A stretch of 64,000 bases of DNA from Eumeta japonica (taxonomy: Eukaryota; Arthropoda; Insecta; Lepidoptera; Psychidae), in assembly GCA_005406025.1 (NCBI GenBank), contig BGZK01000293.1, positions 1-64,000 on the forward strand. Direction: 5' to 3'. Below are positions 59,284 through 64,000 of this stretch, piece after piece; the first letter of the stretch is position 1, and each line of letters starts with the position of its first letter. Below the pieces are notes generated by a model. That model worked only from the letters and a program-made list of their open reading frames with translations. It did no database searches and was not told the origin of the DNA. Both the position numbers and the translations under genes were made by a program.

Positions 59284-59659
59284 GTTGTAGTGTTTAGATA
59301 AGTAACCATAAGAGCAGACCACGAACAACGGTTTATAGAAAAATTTAGCTTAAAATCATTCCAATAGTTACATATTTTGAATGTTTACGCGATAAATACG
59401 TATAGTGGTCGAGTGATTATGACAAAAAAACATTGTTCGTGATAACGTCTATTCGATCAAACGCCAATTACGCAACCAAAGGTTAAACTGAGACGGTACT
59501 TTTTTATTAATGTATAACAGTCGAGGTTGTGTTCCGCTTTAATAAGTAAGGTCGTATCGGAAAAAAAAACGCAGACTAACTTGTTATTTTTTTATCTACC
59601 AGTCGATTTGGAAAAGATGTGCCTTTGCGTGTTATTTATTTAGTTTTAAAACCAGCCAA
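59284..59659. other. spacer
   Basis: Nothing recognised. Confidence 0.4.
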
Positions 59660-60145
59660 TTACGTGTCGGGCCACGCGCATTGTAGGGTTCCGTAGTTGT
59701 GCGTTGCAATATGGGTCTTAGAAACGGGCTTTTTGTTTGATACTATGAACTAATTAATTGAGTTCACGGCACAAAGGCTGATAGCGTCTATAACGGGCCC
59801 ACATAGGACGGGCGTTATGGATGTTTTGATTTTATTATTTCATAATTTACGTGCTTTATAAACTTATATTTGCTGCCTTCTTTACATAAATAACAATTTT
59901 ACTTCAGTAATTTTCAAAGGAATTTGTAAGAAATTTTGCATTCTACTCCTTCAAGTACATTATGTTGGTTGGTCGACTGCTACTCGTTAAGTTGTAAGGC
60001 CTAATTAGCTGTGACAGTTTACATACTACTGCCGTTAATGTTTTTACATATCAAGAAAAACAATGGACATACAGACAGACAGACAGACAGACGGACGAAA
60101 ATAGCGAAACTGCAAGGGTTCCTTGTTGACTACGAAACTTGAATT
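59660..60145 (+). repeat. 'gggttccg' family element, short copy
   Basis: Begins near cattgtagggttccgtagtt, and ends with an ACAG run (60,068-60,097) and gcgaaactgcaagggttcct. Same family as 17,330-19,150. Confidence 0.65.
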
Positions 60146-60414
60146 GATGGACTTGACTGACAGACGGATATATTAGGACACGAATCCATAGAAAATAAAG
60201 AATCTAAATCAAAATTTATGTGTTTCGAGTTTTTATTTGTATAGAAGTAGCTTTTGCCCGCGGTTTTGCTACAACTGTGACCACTCATACATATTGTTTA
60301 TATGCCACATATTTGCAACGATGGCGGTCAAGACAATGCGATTGACCTATACCATATAATACTGTGATCTACGGAGACGAAGCAAAAGTTATCTTATAGT
60401 ATGTATAATAAAGC

Positions 60415-60690
60415 CAGAGTCATGGTGTCTCACTAGAGTGGTGGTCAAAAGCGCTGCATTCAAACCAGAAGTCGTCGGATTCAAACCTGCACACATTAAC
60501 CGATTAGTGAAATTAAACCTCTAGCCTCGGCTAGCAACTTAAGACGTCGGTTGCGGACGTTGCCATCGCACTGGTGAGAGTCGTTAGTAACCACGGACCC
60601 GCACTTGGGCCAGCGAGGGGGGATTAAGCTCTAGACCCTCCAACTGAGATAAAAAGCACGGGACGTTTTAGCGGTGGAGTGATACTTGAC
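60415..60690 (+). mobile_element. tRNA-derived SINE
   Basis: tRNA-like head with A-box-like gtggtggtcaaaagcgctgc and B-box-like cggattcaaacctgc (about 60,440-60,492). The body has cacttgggccagcgaggggg, the lepidopteran SINE phrase. A tgaccgagtggtcgtcaagg phrase at about 61,385 may be the head of a second, truncated copy. Confidence 0.72.
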
Positions 60691-62104
60691 ACTCATATTA
60701 AAGATATGTCAATACAATTGCTGTGAATGAAGTTAATGTTTATTATTGAATAGTTTTCGTAGCGTTGGCGCTATTTTATAACAAGACTTACATTTCAATT
60801 ATTAAAGGACACATCGTTTCTTTGAGTTAGTAAGTTACGACTGACACAGGGGTTACACTGCACCATGAGCACGATCCGACTACCGGCCCTTCAAATGCAG
60901 AAGCACGAGATGAATTAATTTTCAATGCATTTTTTTATTAGGTAAGACATTGGGTAATAATTTTTGTTATTACTATGCTATTTTAGAATACAGAATGATT
61001 TATTGATACGAATTTGGAAAACAATGATTTTGGCCGAATGTGTATAAGTGCAAGTATAGGAGTAGGTTTAAGTACACGAATAGGCTTAGGCCAGCGCTGT
61101 GCTAGCGCCAGGGGCTCAGAATGATAGCATAGGTGATTAGACGATCGATACAAGTTCTATTCGAGTCCCAGATAATCGACGATAACAACACGTTGTCACC
61201 GTTGTGATTAAATTGATGATTTACACCGCGACGGGGCGCTGCAGAGGTGCGACGGCCACGTGATATTAACATCGGGTGAAAATGTGTGTCGTAATTATTC
61301 GCTCGCTGAAGCGATAATTTCTCCGCGCACTTATCGCTAGTATAGAAAGTCACAGGACAAATAATATCGATATTATTCATCCTGATGACCGAGTGGTCGT
61401 CAAGGCCGCAACGTGGAGGCCAAACGACTTCGTGTATGCCGAGCGACTTTTTAGGGTTCAGTGGTTAAAAGATGCCGACAGAACCCTATAACTAAGCTCA
61501 CATCGTCTCTATGTTCATCTGTCCGTCTGCCTGTCCTATACCTGAAGTGTTGTATTTTGAGATATAGGTGAAAAGTTGAAATTATCACAGAATATGTAAT
61601 TTTTTTTTTGGTTTTTAATCTTTCTTAAAAACGATAAAAATCTGGTGTGATTCTATTGAAAATTAAAGTAATATAACAAATAATAAAAACTGGTTAAATG
61701 TGAGCTGTGTTCGCGTAGATAATTCTGAATTGTATGAAATATAACAGAACTTTGGTAAATATAACATAAATACATTGTGTGGTGGCGCGGTGTTGGTAAA
61801 ACGGAGCCTCAGTGAGCAAGTGTCATTCGCACTTGGCCGGTTTTGTTGATCATGCATTTGCAATCGAATTAATGTACGGGCTTCATACGAAATCGCGCAA
61901 AGCGACTCGCTCGTTCAAGCGATAATCACCCGTCAGCTGTAGAAAAAGTTTAGGTATATAGAGTCTGGAGTCAGGTGCGCGCTTAGTTCTAGACGTACCA
62001 ATAACAGGAAAGTTTTGATGAGAAATCGCGGTGAGCACTCGTTTAGAAGCTAACCTCGGGCAAACGTCTGATTGTATTTTATTAAAAACGTTTGAAAAGA
62101 TTTA
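60691..62104. other. repeat-rich spacer
   Basis: Contains a probable 'gggttccg' edge in reverse orientation at about 61,440-61,560 (ctgtccgtctgcctgtc) and the SINE-head-like phrase at about 61,385. No gene is supported. Confidence 0.45.
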
Positions 62105-62105
62105 G

Positions 62106-62161
62106 AATAATAATAAAATTTAGGGTGCATGCTTTAAATGCACCCTAAATTTATTATTATT
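62106..62161. repeat. hairpin with 24-bp arms
   Basis: Arms 62,106-62,130 and 62,138-62,161 pair apart from one extra A; the core is TTTAGGGTGCAT. The loop is 7 nt. Confidence 0.88.
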
Positions 62162-64000
62162 TTTTCCCTATAGTAAATACGGCTTTGGACTATGTTTGCA
62201 TACATTCTTATTAACAAATATGCAATAACCAATATTATAGCTGTCCCTAAAATAATATTATAATTGAGTATCAATGAAGCCGTTTCTATGTACACTAGTA
62301 CTTTTTTTTTAAATCGGTCAAAATTCCTTTTTGGTTGGTTCCCTCGACGTGAAGAAATGAAAATAAAATAAAAGTTTACGACGTAAAATTAAATATATAC
62401 AAATAATGAAATTTGTGAATTGTTATTGTATTTTTATTTTCCACGGTGTGGACGTTTTGTTCTCATGTGGGCCCAGTTTATTTTTGCTGGTCGATATGTG
62501 ATTTATCATTTACAGTCAAATAAGTTCTACAAATTCAGCAAGGTATAATAATCTAGCGTTATATGCCAATGTGAAATTTTAAAATTAAAATAAAAGATAA
62601 TGAAGAAAAGTAACGTTGCGGGTGATAAATAAGATATTACGTATTACTTATCGTATTTGTTGTAAAAACCTTGCGCCATCCAATATTTTTTATATAATAT
62701 ATTATATGTTAAAATTGATAGTATAATGTTTTAACATTGGTTTCGTAAATATTATGCGGAACCGCTAAGTTTGAAGATTCCAGCTGATATCTCAAATGAG
62801 ATATCTTATCGGCAATCGATAGGACGAATTAATGATATCTACTATATTTAATCGGTTAATGCGATTTACTGATTATACTAACGATTAAAAACTGCATGGA
62901 TTACGATAGGCCGTGTTTGTATCTTTGTATACAACCGTATTTTGTAAGCAAACTAATTATAATAATATAAAGTCTCATACGTCTTTTGACTTGGAACATC
63001 GTTATGGGTTCAAGGAAAATAAAAATTGTAGATATATCAATAAATAATATATGTAAGTGATGTAACGCGAATCCGATTTATATTACACAATTACAATACA
63101 CAGGTGAACTGAAAAATACCTGCGATACATTACAGTGGAAAAGATCATGTGAACTTCCGTGTATAAGAATAAATAATATAAAAAATTTAACTTAAATTTG
63201 CTATAAAGTCATTGTTGGAATCTGCAAAGTTATGCGCATTATTAAATGAGTTTCGAGTGTACACCATTAACTACTAAGGGTGAACGTGATCTTGCGCAAT
63301 CAGTGCATAAAAAAAAAAAACTATATTTCAATTTGCGTTATATTCGGTCTCGTTATTAAATTTAAACTTTCAGGTAGATGAGGTCACTCGTTACAGAGCA
63401 CCTCGTCCGTTGCGGTGGATTCACCAACAGGGTTCAGTGACAAAATTTTCGTATCGTCTCTAGACTACGTATTCAGAATTTCAGTACAATCGAATACCGA
63501 GAAATGACTGGAGAATTGATTACGAAACTCGTACCGGAACAACATATTTACATAAGAATGTTCCGAGTTAAATGATATCATGTAAATATCGATATTTACG
63601 AACGATAGTTTGTAAATATCGAAAAGCTTCACGAGTATATGAAATTAAAATAAAATATTTTTTAAAATATTCAACGAATACAATTTATTATTCGTTCCGT
63701 TTTCTTTTTCGTTCCATTTAATAAAGCAATTTTATTCCCGGTGAGCCGTTATAAATTATAAAATTACGCGATAGTGAACGTGATAAATATTGTGTTGATT
63801 TAATAAATGACGCCCAAAAATATTTGGTGTATTTGCTCTATAAATAACCGGACGAAAACGTGCGATATTTAAACATGGTCTTGTTACTATCTATAAATGT
63901 ATAAATCTATCTCTGTATAGATTTTGAGGATGTACATTTAATTCTTTATAAAACATGCAAAAATCAAACAAACAAAATTATTTAAATAAAAAATGCGGCC
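62162..64000. other. AT-rich end of window
   Basis: No gene found. A 30-codon open stretch after ctttcag (63,374-63,470) was considered and not accepted as an exon. Confidence 0.4.

Noticed and set aside
60430..60500. tRNA-like A and B boxes that might suggest a tRNA gene
   Set aside because: No cloverleaf closing stem; followed by a SINE body, so it is a tRNA-derived SINE head.
63373..63470. 30-codon open stretch after an acceptor-like ctttcag
   Set aside because: No donor within the frame and no recognisable homology; too short to call an exon.
1..64000. CRISPR arrays, rRNA, bacterial operons or viral genes
   Set aside because: None seen; spacer-repeat regularity is absent and all coding loci are spliced insect genes or transposons.

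Overview
The window is a stretch of an insect nuclear genome, almost certainly a moth or butterfly. It is AT-rich, has short introns with GT-AG borders, and is crowded with repeats of types common in Lepidoptera: SINEs with a tRNA-like head, a LINE tail ending in an AAATC-type repeat, hAT, Tigger/pogo and fold-back elements, and a 'gggttccg' repeat family. Only three protein-coding loci are supported, all between about 6.8 and 40.7 kb. Nothing bacterial or viral is evident.

Layout. 1-6.8 kb: gene-free, repeats. 6.8-11.9 kb: a head-to-head pair, an OSCP1 homolog (minus) and a SMYD4-like SET/MYND methyltransferase (plus), whose start codons are only 85 bp apart. The SMYD4 frame is broken by one base. 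11.9-22.4 kb: repeats, including a Tigger/pogo element nested in another repeat. 22.4-40.7 kb (minus): an ecto-5'-nucleotidase/apyrase locus. 40.7-53.6 kb: decayed LINE with a fold-back insertion, a fossil hAT transposase, a 312-bp hAT MITE, hairpins and two G+C-rich islands. 53.66-57.79 kb: a nearly full-length but broken hAT transposon with perfect 8-bp target duplication. 57.8-64 kb: LINE 3' end, SINE and other repeats.

The main find is the nucleotidase locus. One pair of 5' exons (signal peptide plus the D-x-H and NAGD metal motifs) is followed by four consecutive large terminal exons. Each begins in phase 0 at the same protein position ([S/C]LGN), has its own acceptor and stop, and encodes the rest of a 5'-nucleotidase. 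I found no second copy of the 5' exons. The locus therefore looks like one head with four alternative tails. Two tails (B, C) look catalytically competent and GPI-anchored. One (D) lacks a GPI signal and has altered substrate-pocket residues. One (A) has lost nearly every catalytic and substrate residue while keeping the structural cysteines, the full length and a Thr-rich stalk with a GPI-type tail. If the tails are spliced alternatively, a single promoter would make anchored enzymes, a secreted enzyme and an anchored pseudoenzyme. This is an inference from sequence that RNA data would settle.
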